The notes beneath the pieces are model-generated. The model searched no databases. It saw only the letters and a program-made list of their open reading frames with translations, and was not told where the DNA came from. A program made the translations under genes and the position numbers. From contig NZ_CP103794.1 of assembly GCF_030388325.1 (NCBI RefSeq), positions 1,922,001-1,986,000 of the forward strand: DNA of 64,000 nucleotides, read 5' to 3'. Shown here in pieces: positions 35,388-44,395 of this stretch (position 1 is its first letter; every line of letters starts with the position of its first letter). The DNA comes from Flavobacterium johnsoniae. GTDB taxonomy: Bacteria; Bacteroidota; Bacteroidia; Flavobacteriales; Flavobacteriaceae.

Positions 35388-37766
35388 TTAAAACGATCCT
35401 CCAATAGGAATTTTTTTGACTTCCGATATTAAATATCCTTCATCAGTAAAACCTTCTAATAAGACATTTATTTCTTTTTGGCCATTCTTTGGTATTTTAA
35501 TTTGATAATCTGAACCATTATTTAGTTCGATGTTTGGAGACCAATTTAAGGTGCCGAAATAATTAAATTCTTCCTGATTTTCTAATAGTGCCGTTTTGTA
35601 AGTGAAGTTTTGTGCAAAACCTTTTGTTACGACTAGTGTCGTATATTTTTGTTTAAATAAATCGTTGTTTTTCCCGATTTTCATGAAAATTTTAATTGTT
35701 CCTTGTGCATTAACAATTTTTCCTTCTGAATGAATCCCGGAAATACTGGAGATTCCATTTCTATCAATATAGATTTCATCTGTTTGGTTTAATGTCATAT
35801 TTAAAAGCTGTTCGAAGTTGTAGATCAAAGTATTGTCAATATAGATACTTGGACTAGTAGGTTGGTCTCGAGATCGACGGTCATATATAGCCACTTTACC
35901 ATCCATTGAATTAGATACAAGATAACCGTTAATAGAAATAAATTCCAATACTGTTCTGTAATCTTTGTCGTCAGATTTAAATGCTCTGGCCATAGGGCTC
36001 ACTTCGGCTTTATGAATAAAAACCTGTTTTTTAAAGGTGTTTTTTATAGCTACTTCTTTTAACTCAGAAACTTTTGCTTTAGGTGGTGGGAAATTAAAAA
36101 TAGGATTAGCATCTTTTTTTATTATAGGACAAATTATTTTTTCAAATGAAGGCTCCAAAACAAATCTAGGCTCAGTTCGGGCAATTCGTGCTTCTAGTTT
36201 GGTAGTTAGAGGAGCATTTTGTTCATTAGTCATCTGAAAACCTAAAACAGTCGAATCCTGAACAAAAAAATGTTCAAATTTAAAATCATTATTTTGATCA
36301 ATATCAGTTGCTTCAAATAGATTGTTTTTTGCCGAAAAAAGAGAAATTTTATATTTAGAATTTGTTTTTTGTTCTTTCTCAACTTTTCCATTTATGGTAA
36401 TTCCCTTTTCAGATTCGTAGGTAATTTTTGGCGGACCTGCTTTAATATTTTCCCATAAGTATTTGCTTTTAGGTTGTGTGACCAATAAGAGTTCTATGTC
36501 TTGTAATCGAGTTTTATTTTCTGGATTAAAATAAAAATAATTATCGTTTACGGGTTTGTCTAAATAGGCATTTAAATAAAAAGTACCCAAAATTGATTTT
36601 TTTTGAGTGCCGGAAATGATTTTTTCAGGAAGAATACTAATGCTCAAATGTCCTTTGCCAGCTTCCGTTTTTCCAGACAAGATAATGCTGTCGTTAGCAG
36701 TTGTCTTTGTTTGAATTATTGTGGTTGGAGTCACGTCGTGTTCAATATAAGCCAATCTTTGGGTAATTTCATTCAAATCTTCATCTAATACTCTGGCAGT
36801 ATTGATGCCATTTGGTAAAAAACTTTTATCAAAGAAAATGGGCTGTTCAGTTTTGTTATTATTGAAGGTGACCTCTTGTTGCATCGAATTTCCATTTTGC
36901 TGAATGAGCACAATGAACTTTTTGTTTTGATAAACTTGAAGCCCTTTTTTATTGGTTTTAAGAACAACAATCAAATTGTTTTTGGTCGGATAATTATGTT
37001 CTGTTAAGATCAGTCCAGTTTCTGAAATCTTGTCTAATGGATGTTCTATTTCTAGTTTATCGGTATTTATTTTTAGAGTGTATTTTTCATTCAAATTGGG
37101 TGTAAAATAAAAAACACCATTTCCCATTTGATTGGTGTGAAAGCTCGCGACTTCATTTGATTTAGAATCCAAAATAACACCATTTGTTATTTCAATTCCC
37201 TTTTTATTGCAATCTGTAATCTTAACTCCTATGGTATTAACGATATCATTTAGTATAATTCCTCCTTCAGGGAATAAGCGTATTTCTGCTGTTTTCCAAT
37301 TCGGTTCATTGGTTTTAAAAGTATAGGGCTCTTTTGTGTCAATAATTTCAATAGTCTGATTAAAGGAGTCATCTTCTTTGAAATTATTCATCCAGTTAGT
37401 ATAAAAATGAAAATGATAATTACCACCTTTAAATTTTTCGTTTAAATGAATGCCGCCAGAAAAAATGCCACCTTGTGCATAAAGTAATTGTTTTTGAACT
37501 ATTTGATTTTCGTTATTATAAACGATTAATTGAACATTTGTCGTAGTGCTATTTGGGATATTATTGTTTTTGCTGAAAATGTATCCTTTGAAACCAATAT
37601 CTTCATTATTTGTATAAATATTTTTATTGAATTGAACGTGAATAATCTCCCGGTCTTCTGAAAAATAATCAGTAAGGTACTTGGTGATTTTATCTTGATT
37701 GCTAATTGCCTGTGAAAAGGATTGTAGGCAGAATAAAAAACTAAAAAACCGGATGATTAATTTCAT
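35388..37766 (-). CDS. Large exported protein with MG2-like and TonB-plug-like regions
   Basis: A 792-residue protein with a Sec signal peptide (IIRFFSFLFCLQSFSQ). The N-terminal part (EIIHVQFNKNIYTNNEDIGFKGYIF) resembles macroglobulin MG2-type beta domains found in bacterial alpha-2-macroglobulin-like proteins. Near residues 640-710, SPSIYIDNTLIYNFEQLLNM and TDEIYIDRNGIS resemble the plug domain of TonB-dependent receptors, but no beta-barrel follows. This arrangement is known in Bacteroidetes; the function is unknown. It is probably periplasmic or attached to the outer membrane. Confidence 0.7.
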   Translation of the reverse strand: MKLIIRFFSFLFCLQSFSQAISNQDKITKYLTDYFSEDREIIHVQFNKNIYTNNEDIGFKGYIFSKNNNIPNSTTTNVQLIVYNNENQIVQKQLLYAQGGIFSGGIHLNEKFKGGNYHFHFYTNWMNNFKEDDSFNQTIEIIDTKEPYTFKTNEPNWKTAEIRLFPEGGIILNDIVNTIGVKITDCNKKGIEITNGVILDSKSNEVASFHTNQMGNGVFYFTPNLNEKYTLKINTDKLEIEHPLDKISETGLILTEHNYPTKNNLIVVLKTNKKGLQVYQNKKFIVLIQQNGNSMQQEVTFNNNKTEQPIFFDKSFLPNGINTARVLDEDLNEITQRLAYIEHDVTPTTIIQTKTTANDSIILSGKTEAGKGHLSISILPEKIISGTQKKSILGTFYLNAYLDKPVNDNYFYFNPENKTRLQDIELLLVTQPKSKYLWENIKAGPPKITYESEKGITINGKVEKEQKTNSKYKISLFSAKNNLFEATDIDQNNDFKFEHFFVQDSTVLGFQMTNEQNAPLTTKLEARIARTEPRFVLEPSFEKIICPIIKKDANPIFNFPPPKAKVSELKEVAIKNTFKKQVFIHKAEVSPMARAFKSDDKDYRTVLEFISINGYLVSNSMDGKVAIYDRRSRDQPTSPSIYIDNTLIYNFEQLLNMTLNQTDEIYIDRNGISSISGIHSEGKIVNAQGTIKIFMKIGKNNDLFKQKYTTLVVTKGFAQNFTYKTALLENQEEFNYFGTLNWSPNIELNNGSDYQIKIPKNGQKEINVLLEGFTDEGYLISEVKKIPIGGSF

Positions 37767-38139
37767 ATAATTGAGAGTTTTTGGTTGATTGTATTATTTA
37801 TAGGATAAATTAAAATTTAATTACAATACTAATCTGAAATAGTTAAAAAATAATAATTCTCTTAAAGGGTATACTAAAGTAAGATAATTAATCATAAATT
37901 ATGCCAAATTTCTAATTCTATTTATAATTTATGTTCCTGAAATGCAATGCTTTTGAATTGATAGATATAATATATGTTTTTTCTTCTTAAGTACTTTAGT
38001 TTGTCAAGCTGAGCGAAGTCGAAGTCTATAAGAGACACTGCGGTGTATCTCTACACATATGCGTTGTGCTTACATTATCTTATTTTCTAATTAACAAATT
38101 ATCCAATTTTAGAAAGATTGATTTTTGTAACTTTACGAA
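37767..38139. other. Divergent intergenic region with half REP element
   Basis: 373 bp between divergent genes. AT-rich on the left. At 38002-38024 it carries a single arm of the palindrome seen at 18729-18793, followed at 38031-38070 by a second imperfect hairpin (AGAGACAC...GTGTATCTCT). No gene seen. Confidence 0.6.
38002..38070. repeat. REP-like half element plus imperfect hairpin
   Basis: CTGAGCGAAGTCGAAG at 38009-38024 equals the left arm at 18736-18751. The adjacent AGAGACACTGCGGTGTATCTCT is an imperfect hairpin. A related ACACGGCAGTGCGTC occurs at 35266-35280. Confidence 0.65.
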
Positions 38140-39048
38140 ATGAAACTCACAGAAACTTTAGAAGATTTTTACAAAGTAAAAATAAATGGAATGCCTGAAA
38201 ATCTTAAAAAAGAGATTGGACATTTTAATGTTTTTAAGCTGGATGATTATATAGGGAGCACTTGTAACCCTTTGCCTTACACGAGAAAAGACTTTTACAA
38301 AATTAGCTTAATCATTGGGAAGAACAAAGTGCATTATGCTGATAAAGTTGTGGCTATTGAAGATCAGGCTTTGTTCTTTGCAAATCCGCAGATTCCTTAC
38401 AGTTGGGAACATATTGATGAAAACCAAACTGGATTTTTCTGTATTTTTACAGATGCTTTTTTTAGTCAGTTTGGAAATTTAAAAGAATATCCGCTTTTCC
38501 AACCAGGAGGTAATCCAGTTGTTCCAATTTCTACAGAGTTAGCAGAATCTTTGAAAACGGTTTATTTAAGAATGCTTGATGAAATAAATTCTGATTATGC
38601 TTTTAAATATGATGTGCTTCGAAATTTAGTTTTTGAAATTATTCACCTAGCTTTAAAAACGCAAACTGTAACTGCTTCATTATACAGTAAATCGAATGCT
38701 ACAATTCGTGTTTCTTCTTTATTTATGGAATTATTAGAACGACAATTCCCAATTGAATCGATTTCTCAACAAATTAATTTCCGTTCGCCTTCAGAATTTG
38801 CAAATCAGTTAAATGTACATGTAAATCATTTGAATAAGGCTTTGAAAGAAACAACTGGAAAGACAACTTCTCAGATTATTTCAGAAAGAATTATTCAAGA
38901 AGCCATGATTCTGCTGAAACAAACCAATTGGAATATTAATGAAATTGCGTGGTGTTTAGGCTTCGAAGAATTATCTCATTTTATCAATTTCTTTAAAAAA
39001 AATGTTCAGGTTTCACCAAAAAACTATCGTTTAGCAGAAATTGTTTGA
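38140..39048 (+). CDS. AraC-family transcriptional regulator
   Basis: A 302-residue regulator: N-terminal cupin-like ligand domain (IGSTCNPLPYTRKDFYKISLI; SWEHIDENQTGFFCIF) and a C-terminal AraC/XylS DNA-binding domain of two helix-turn-helix motifs (SEFANQLNVHVNHLNKALKE and WNINEIAWCLGFEELSHFINFFKK, about residues 225-290). Ligand unknown. The SDR gene lies 92 bp downstream in the same direction and has its own promoter; it may be the regulator's target. Confidence 0.92.
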   Translation: MKLTETLEDFYKVKINGMPENLKKEIGHFNVFKLDDYIGSTCNPLPYTRKDFYKISLIIGKNKVHYADKVVAIEDQALFFANPQIPYSWEHIDENQTGFFCIFTDAFFSQFGNLKEYPLFQPGGNPVVPISTELAESLKTVYLRMLDEINSDYAFKYDVLRNLVFEIIHLALKTQTVTASLYSKSNATIRVSSLFMELLERQFPIESISQQINFRSPSEFANQLNVHVNHLNKALKETTGKTTSQIISERIIQEAMILLKQTNWNINEIAWCLGFEELSHFINFFKKNVQVSPKNYRLAEIV

Positions 39049-39080
39049 TTTTTGTAACTTCTTGCTTGATTGCTTTAATA

Positions 39081-39108
39081 TTTGAGAAGCACTTCACTAA
39101 TACCTTTG
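39081..39108 (+). promoter_or_regulatory. Promoter of the SDR gene
   Basis: TTTG at 39081-39084 and TACCTTTG at 39101-39108 (TAnnTTTG) are 16 bp apart. The ATG is about 25 nt past the expected start of transcription. Confidence 0.5.
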
Positions 39109-39140
39109 TCCTGTAATTATAATGTAAAAAAATTAAAATC

Positions 39141-39980
39141 ATGGACAATAAAAAAGTTTGGTTTATCACAGGTGCTTCAAAAGGACTTGGATTAGAATTG
39201 GCTAAAAAATTATTAGCAGAAGGGGTTAAAGTGGCTGCAACATCAAGAAGTGAAGAAGCATTAGTAAAAGTTTTAGGAAATTCCTCAGAAAGTTTTCTTC
39301 CTTTAGAAATGGATTTAGTTGATGAAAAAAGCGTTAAAAATGCAATCGACAAGACTATCAATCATTTTAAAACAATTGATGTTTTGGTAAATAATGCAGG
39401 TTACGGCTTATTAGGAGCATTAGAAGAATTAACCGATGCAGAATCTAGAAAAAACTACGAAGTAAATGTTTTCGGATTATTAAATGTAATCAGAAATACA
39501 ATGCCAATTCTGCGCGCCAATAAAACGGGACATATTTTTAATATTTCTTCTGTTGGAGGATATTATGGAGAATTTCCGGGTTGGGGTATTTACTGTTCTA
39601 CAAAATTTGCCGTAGCAGGTTTGACAGAATCTCTGGCAGCAGAAGTTAAAACGTTTGGAGTTCATGCAACAATCGTTTATCCAGGTTATTTCAGAACCGA
39701 TTTCTTAAAAGACAGTTCGTTGTTATTGCCTGAAAATCCGATTGCAGATTATAAAGAGGTAAGACAATCTGAAAGCACTCACAAGGACGACATTAATGAA
39801 AATCAGCCAGGAGATCCTGTGAAATTAGCTGAAGCTTTAATTCAAGTTAGTGAAGATCAGAATCCGCCATTGCATTTGTTTTTAGGAGAAGATGCCTATA
39901 ATATGGCAAATCAAAAAATAGCAAGTGTACAGAATGAATTAGGGCAATGGAAAGAAGTTTCTATTTCGACAGCATTTTAA
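39141..39980 (+). CDS. Short-chain dehydrogenase/reductase (SDR)
   Basis: A 279-residue classical SDR. The NAD(P)-binding motif TGASKGLGLELA is at residues 10-21, NNAGYG near 84-89, and the catalytic Ser in ISSVGGYYG, with YCSTK giving Tyr and Lys about 12 residues later. The basic residue in TSRSEE after strand 2 suggests NADP(H). Length and the C-terminal tail (DQNPPLHLFLGEDAYN) match the YhdF-type oxidoreductases often paired with AraC regulators. Substrate unknown. Confidence 0.92.
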   Translation: MDNKKVWFITGASKGLGLELAKKLLAEGVKVAATSRSEEALVKVLGNSSESFLPLEMDLVDEKSVKNAIDKTINHFKTIDVLVNNAGYGLLGALEELTDAESRKNYEVNVFGLLNVIRNTMPILRANKTGHIFNISSVGGYYGEFPGWGIYCSTKFAVAGLTESLAAEVKTFGVHATIVYPGYFRTDFLKDSSLLLPENPIADYKEVRQSESTHKDDINENQPGDPVKLAEALIQVSEDQNPPLHLFLGEDAYNMANQKIASVQNELGQWKEVSISTAF

Positions 39981-40007
39981 TTAGATAATGTTTGATTTGA
40001 TTTTTCT

Positions 40008-40151
40008 AACTTGAATTGCCTCCAGATTTATCTGGAGGAGGTGATGATGAGATTAATGAGAAAAAGCTTTAGCCAAACTTTATAGTTCGGCTAAAGCCTT
40101 TTTAATGTTTTAATAAGAGATCTCCAGATTTATCTGGAAGCAATTCAAGTT
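40008..40151. repeat. Large palindromic element enclosing a terminator
   Basis: Outer arms 40008-40026 and 40133-40151 match in inverted orientation at 18 of 19 positions (AACTTGAATTGC plus TCCAGA). Each is followed inwards by a copy of the small palindrome CTCCAGATTTATCTGGA (40020-40036 and 40122-40138). A third, slightly altered copy is at 35344-35361. Confidence 0.75.
40061..40102. terminator. Bidirectional terminator between SDR and phosphodiesterase genes
   Basis: GCTTTAGCC (40066-40074) pairs with GGCTAAAGC (40089-40097), with AACT/AGTT extending it after a mismatch. A5 on the left and T5 on the right give U-tracts in both directions. Confidence 0.85.
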
Positions 40152-40161
40152 CATAAACTTT

Positions 40162-41364
40162 CTAATTGTTCAGTATTGATTTTACATCGCACAATTTTCC
40201 ATCAATTTCGCCTATTTGCAATCCTAAAATATTTGCAATTAAAGGATAAACCGAAATATTAGGGAAAGTTTTAACTTCTTTATTTACTTTAAAAGCTGGT
40301 CCTTTTGCATAAAAAATAGCATGCATATCTTTGTTTTCATTATCATAACCGTGAGTTCCGCCTTTTATGTGAGTACTTTCTTTACTTACTAAACTCCATC
40401 CTTTTTCTGCTTCAATCACAAAATCATGCGCACGAGGATTGGTTCCGTAATGAAGTCTTTCGGGAACTTCAGTAGCTTTCCAGAATTTGATATGTGGTAC
40501 TTTTTTTAAAGCATTTGCAATAGAATCCTGAAAACCAGCTTTAGCTAGTAAACTCATAATTGGATTTACAACATCTTTGTATCCGAGCCATTCTGGTTTT
40601 AGGTAATCTAAAACGGCTACTTTTTTATCATTGCTGATATTAGCCATTCCATGATCGGAAACAATTATTAAATTGATTTGTTTTCCGATTGGTAATTGAT
40701 CTAATTTTCGAGATATTTCTCCAATAATAGAATCCATTTTAGTTGCTGCTTTTTTAGTTTGCGGCGAAAGCGGACCAAAATTATGTCCTGAATGATCTGG
40801 CTCGTCAAAATACAAAGTCACCAAATGCGGGCGTTGTTTTTCTGGAAGCTGAAGCCATTTCATAACCGTGTCAATTCTAGCTTCGTAAGGAATTTTATTG
40901 TCGTAGTTTTTAAAATAAGTTGGATTTCTTTTGTCGATATCAGAACCTGGCCAGAAGAAAGAAGCGGTTTTTACACCTTGCTGTTCTGCTAGATTCCAAA
41001 TCGGATTTCCGCCGTAAAATCTAGAGTCATTTTTTGCTTTCGATGATAATGAAAAAGATTCGTTTAAATCAGCATCATAAAAAACATTATTGATAATTCC
41101 GTGATGATCAGGATAAAGACCAGTTACAATAGTGTAATGATTTGGAAAAGTTTTTGTCGGATAAGAAGGTTTCATTGATTTGGCGTGAACACCTTCTTTC
41201 GAAATTTGTTTAAGATTAGGAAGATTGAATTGTTTTTGATAATCCCATCGAAATCCATCCATCGAAACTAAAACTACATAGTTGTCTTTAGTATTTTGGG
41301 CTTGTAAGACGAATGAAAGTGAAAGAAAAAATAAGGATAGAAGTGAGGTAAAATGCTTTTTCAT
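40162..41364 (-). CDS. Exported NPP-type phosphodiesterase/pyrophosphatase
   Basis: A 400-residue alkaline-phosphatase-superfamily enzyme with a signal peptide (LLSLFFLSLSFVLQAQ). Metal and nucleophile residues of nucleotide pyrophosphatase/phosphodiesterases are present: Asp36 in SMDGFRWDY, nucleophile Thr72 in PTKTFPNHYTIVTGLYPDHHG, DEPDHSGHNFGP, SDHGM and GTHGYDN. It probably hydrolyses nucleotides or phosphodiesters in the periplasm or outside. Promoter -7 element (minus) at 41386-41393. Confidence 0.92.
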   Translation of the reverse strand: MKKHFTSLLSLFFLSLSFVLQAQNTKDNYVVLVSMDGFRWDYQKQFNLPNLKQISKEGVHAKSMKPSYPTKTFPNHYTIVTGLYPDHHGIINNVFYDADLNESFSLSSKAKNDSRFYGGNPIWNLAEQQGVKTASFFWPGSDIDKRNPTYFKNYDNKIPYEARIDTVMKWLQLPEKQRPHLVTLYFDEPDHSGHNFGPLSPQTKKAATKMDSIIGEISRKLDQLPIGKQINLIIVSDHGMANISNDKKVAVLDYLKPEWLGYKDVVNPIMSLLAKAGFQDSIANALKKVPHIKFWKATEVPERLHYGTNPRAHDFVIEAEKGWSLVSKESTHIKGGTHGYDNENKDMHAIFYAKGPAFKVNKEVKTFPNISVYPLIANILGLQIGEIDGKLCDVKSILNN

Positions 41365-41385
41365 TTTTTGAATTTATTATGACTG

Positions 41386-41393
41386 CAAATGTA
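41386..41393 (-). promoter_or_regulatory. -7 element of the phosphodiesterase gene
   Basis: Minus-strand TACATTTG, exact TAnnTTTG match, 21 bp before the ATG. Confidence 0.5.
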
Positions 41394-41432
41394 TTGATAA
41401 CAGATTTTTTAAAGAAAAAGAGAATGTTAAAT

Positions 41433-41466
41433 AAAAAAAGCGCCAGATAAAATCCGACGCTTTTAA
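41433..41466 (-). terminator. Terminator of groEL
   Basis: AAAAGCG (41436-41442) pairs with CGCTTTT (41458-41464) with a partly paired inner stem; in the minus direction it is followed by a run of seven T, 20 bp after the groEL stop. Confidence 0.8.
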
Positions 41467-41485
41467 GTTTTAAGAAGAGAATGAA

Positions 41486-43167
<1,682 letters not shown>

Positions 43168-43190
43168 CTGTTAATAATTTTTTTATTTGC

Positions 43191-43547
43191 TTACAGCTTT
43201 ACAAGTACTTGTTTTAGTTTGTAAATTTTGCTTTTTATGCTATTGATTTTTTCTATCTGTTTTTCTGCAATTTCATTGTTTAAATATTGCAAATCTTTAG
43301 CTAAAATCAATAAATATTCTGTCTCATTTGCAGAACCCAAAGCAATGTTGAGAAATTGATTAAACTCTTTGTCACTACTTCTTCCGCATCCTTCACTAAT
43401 ATTGGTTGGAATTGAGGAAGATGCTCTTCTAATTTGACTTGTTAATCCATATAATTCTTCTTTTGGAAATAAAGAAGTCATTTTATAAATTTCTAAAGTT
43501 AAAGAGTGGCTAAGTTGCCAAATGTCATATTTTTTAAAATCTCTCAT
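43191..43547 (-). CDS. Four-helix-bundle protein of the S23/IVP family
   Basis: A 118-residue helical protein: MRDFKKYDIWQLSHSLTLEIY, LTSQIRRASSSIPTNISEGCGR and FLNIALGSANETEYLLILAKDL are the three conserved blocks of the family first seen in 23S rRNA intervening sequences. There is no 23S gene here. The related Avd proteins work with reverse transcriptases, but none is nearby. The gene separates groES from groEL and is bounded on both sides by TAAGCTT-type heptad arrays containing the same 11-bp direct repeat. Function of free-standing members is unknown. Confidence 0.88.
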   Translation of the reverse strand: MRDFKKYDIWQLSHSLTLEIYKMTSLFPKEELYGLTSQIRRASSSIPTNISEGCGRSSDKEFNQFLNIALGSANETEYLLILAKDLQYLNNEIAEKQIEKINSIKSKIYKLKQVLVKL

Positions 43548-43555
43548 TTTTGTTC

Positions 43556-43629
43556 TTGCTTTAGGCTTTACGCAATATGCTTTAAGCCTTTAAAAAAGCC
43601 TATAGCTTACTGCTTAAAGCTTACAGCAA
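43556..43629 (-). repeat. Heptad array (TAAGCTT family) between groES and the S23 gene
   Basis: Minus strand after the groES stop: TAAGCTT, TAAGCAG, TAAGCTA, TAGGC, then AAAGGCTTAAAGC and GCCTAAAGCAA (plus TTGCTTTAGGC, 43556-43566), 8 nt before the S23 ATG. The units match those after murG. Confidence 0.8.
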
Positions 43630-43905
43630 TTAAATAATTGCTAAGATGTCATCTTCGCGCATGATTAGGTAATCAGTGCCTTCTAATTTTAATTCTGTTC
43701 CAGCATATTTACCGTACAAAACAGTATCACCAACTTTTACAGTCATTGTATGATCTTTAGATCCGTTTCCTACTGCAACTACAGTTCCTTTTTGTGGTTT
43801 TTCTTTGGCAGTATCTGGAATAAAAATACCTGAAGCAGTTTTAGTTTCAGCTGCAACAGGCTCAATTAGTACGCGGTCTGAAAGCGGTTTAATGTTTAAA
43901 GCCAT
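43630..43905 (-). CDS. groES: Co-chaperonin GroES
   Basis: A 91-residue co-chaperonin that caps the GroEL ring. [38 protein letters not shown] is the N-terminal region including the mobile loop (around residues 18-32), and [29 protein letters not shown] the C-terminal part. A terminator hairpin at 44002-44027 separates it from secG, so groES begins its own transcript, followed by the S23 gene and groEL. Confidence 0.97.
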   Translation of the reverse strand: MALNIKPLSDRVLIEPVAAETKTASGIFIPDTAKEKPQKGTVVAVGNGSKDHTMTVKVGDTVLYGKYAGTELKLEGTDYLIMREDDILAII

Positions 43906-43954
43906 GATTTTTATATTATTATAAGTTATACATTTTTTTATGTTCTATAAACTT

Positions 43955-43969
43955 TCAGAAATTGTGCCA
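43955..43969 (-). promoter_or_regulatory. Possible -24/-12-like promoter of groES
   Basis: Minus strand TGGCAC (43969-43964), 5 nt, then CTGA. The GG and the second dinucleotide are 12 bp apart, as in sigma-54 promoters, but the -12 dinucleotide is GA instead of GC. No TAnnTTTG is seen in this 97-bp gap, so some other promoter type is needed. Confidence 0.3.
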
Positions 43970-43995
43970 TGCTGGTAAAACTGACATTATTTCTT

Positions 43996-44027
43996 AAAAA
44001 AAATGCCAGCTTTGACAGGCTGGCATT
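43996..44027 (-). terminator. Terminator of secG
   Basis: AATGCCAGC (44002-44010) pairs perfectly with GCTGGCATT (44019-44027); in the minus direction a run of T follows. It stands 24 bp after the secG stop. Confidence 0.85.
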
Positions 44028-44050
44028 AGAATTTTTATATTGAACTAAGA

Positions 44051-44392
44051 TTATTTAGTTGCTGGTGCTGCTGGAGCAGGAGTAGTTCCTTGTGCTGGAG
44101 CTGCAGGTGTATTTACAGGAGCTTCTGTTTTGTCAATAAGTTTAGAATCTGTGTCGCTTAAAGCTCCAGAAAAACTTAAGCTTGAAAGTAAAATTAGCAC
44201 AATTAAAACAGTAGCTAAAGTCCAAGTACTTTTATCTAAAAAGTCAGTTGTTTTTTGTACTCCACCTAACATTTGTGTTCCACTAATAGTAGAAGACAAT
44301 CCGCCTCCTTTAGGGTTTTGTACCATGATAACGATGATCAATAGAAAACAAACTATTGTAATTAAAACTAAAAAAATTGAAAATGTGCTCAT
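44051..44392 (-). CDS. secG: Preprotein translocase subunit SecG
   Basis: A 113-residue membrane protein with two membrane segments (about residues 4-24 and 56-75) joined by the conserved loop VQNPKGGGLSSTISG, the hallmark of SecG, part of the SecYEG channel. A Pro/Ala-rich tail (TPAAPAQGTTPAPAAP) follows, common in Bacteroidetes. The start lies 3 bp from the stop of the acidic repeat protein gene, so translation is coupled. Confidence 0.95.
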   Translation of the reverse strand: MSTFSIFLVLITIVCFLLIIVIMVQNPKGGGLSSTISGTQMLGGVQKTTDFLDKSTWTLATVLIVLILLSSLSFSGALSDTDSKLIDKTEAPVNTPAAPAQGTTPAPAAPATK

Positions 44393-44395
44393 TAC

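Noticed and set aside
43191..43547. S23-family gene as part of an rRNA intervening sequence or a diversity-generating retroelement
   Set aside because: No 23S rRNA gene, reverse transcriptase, template repeat or variable repeat is present nearby.
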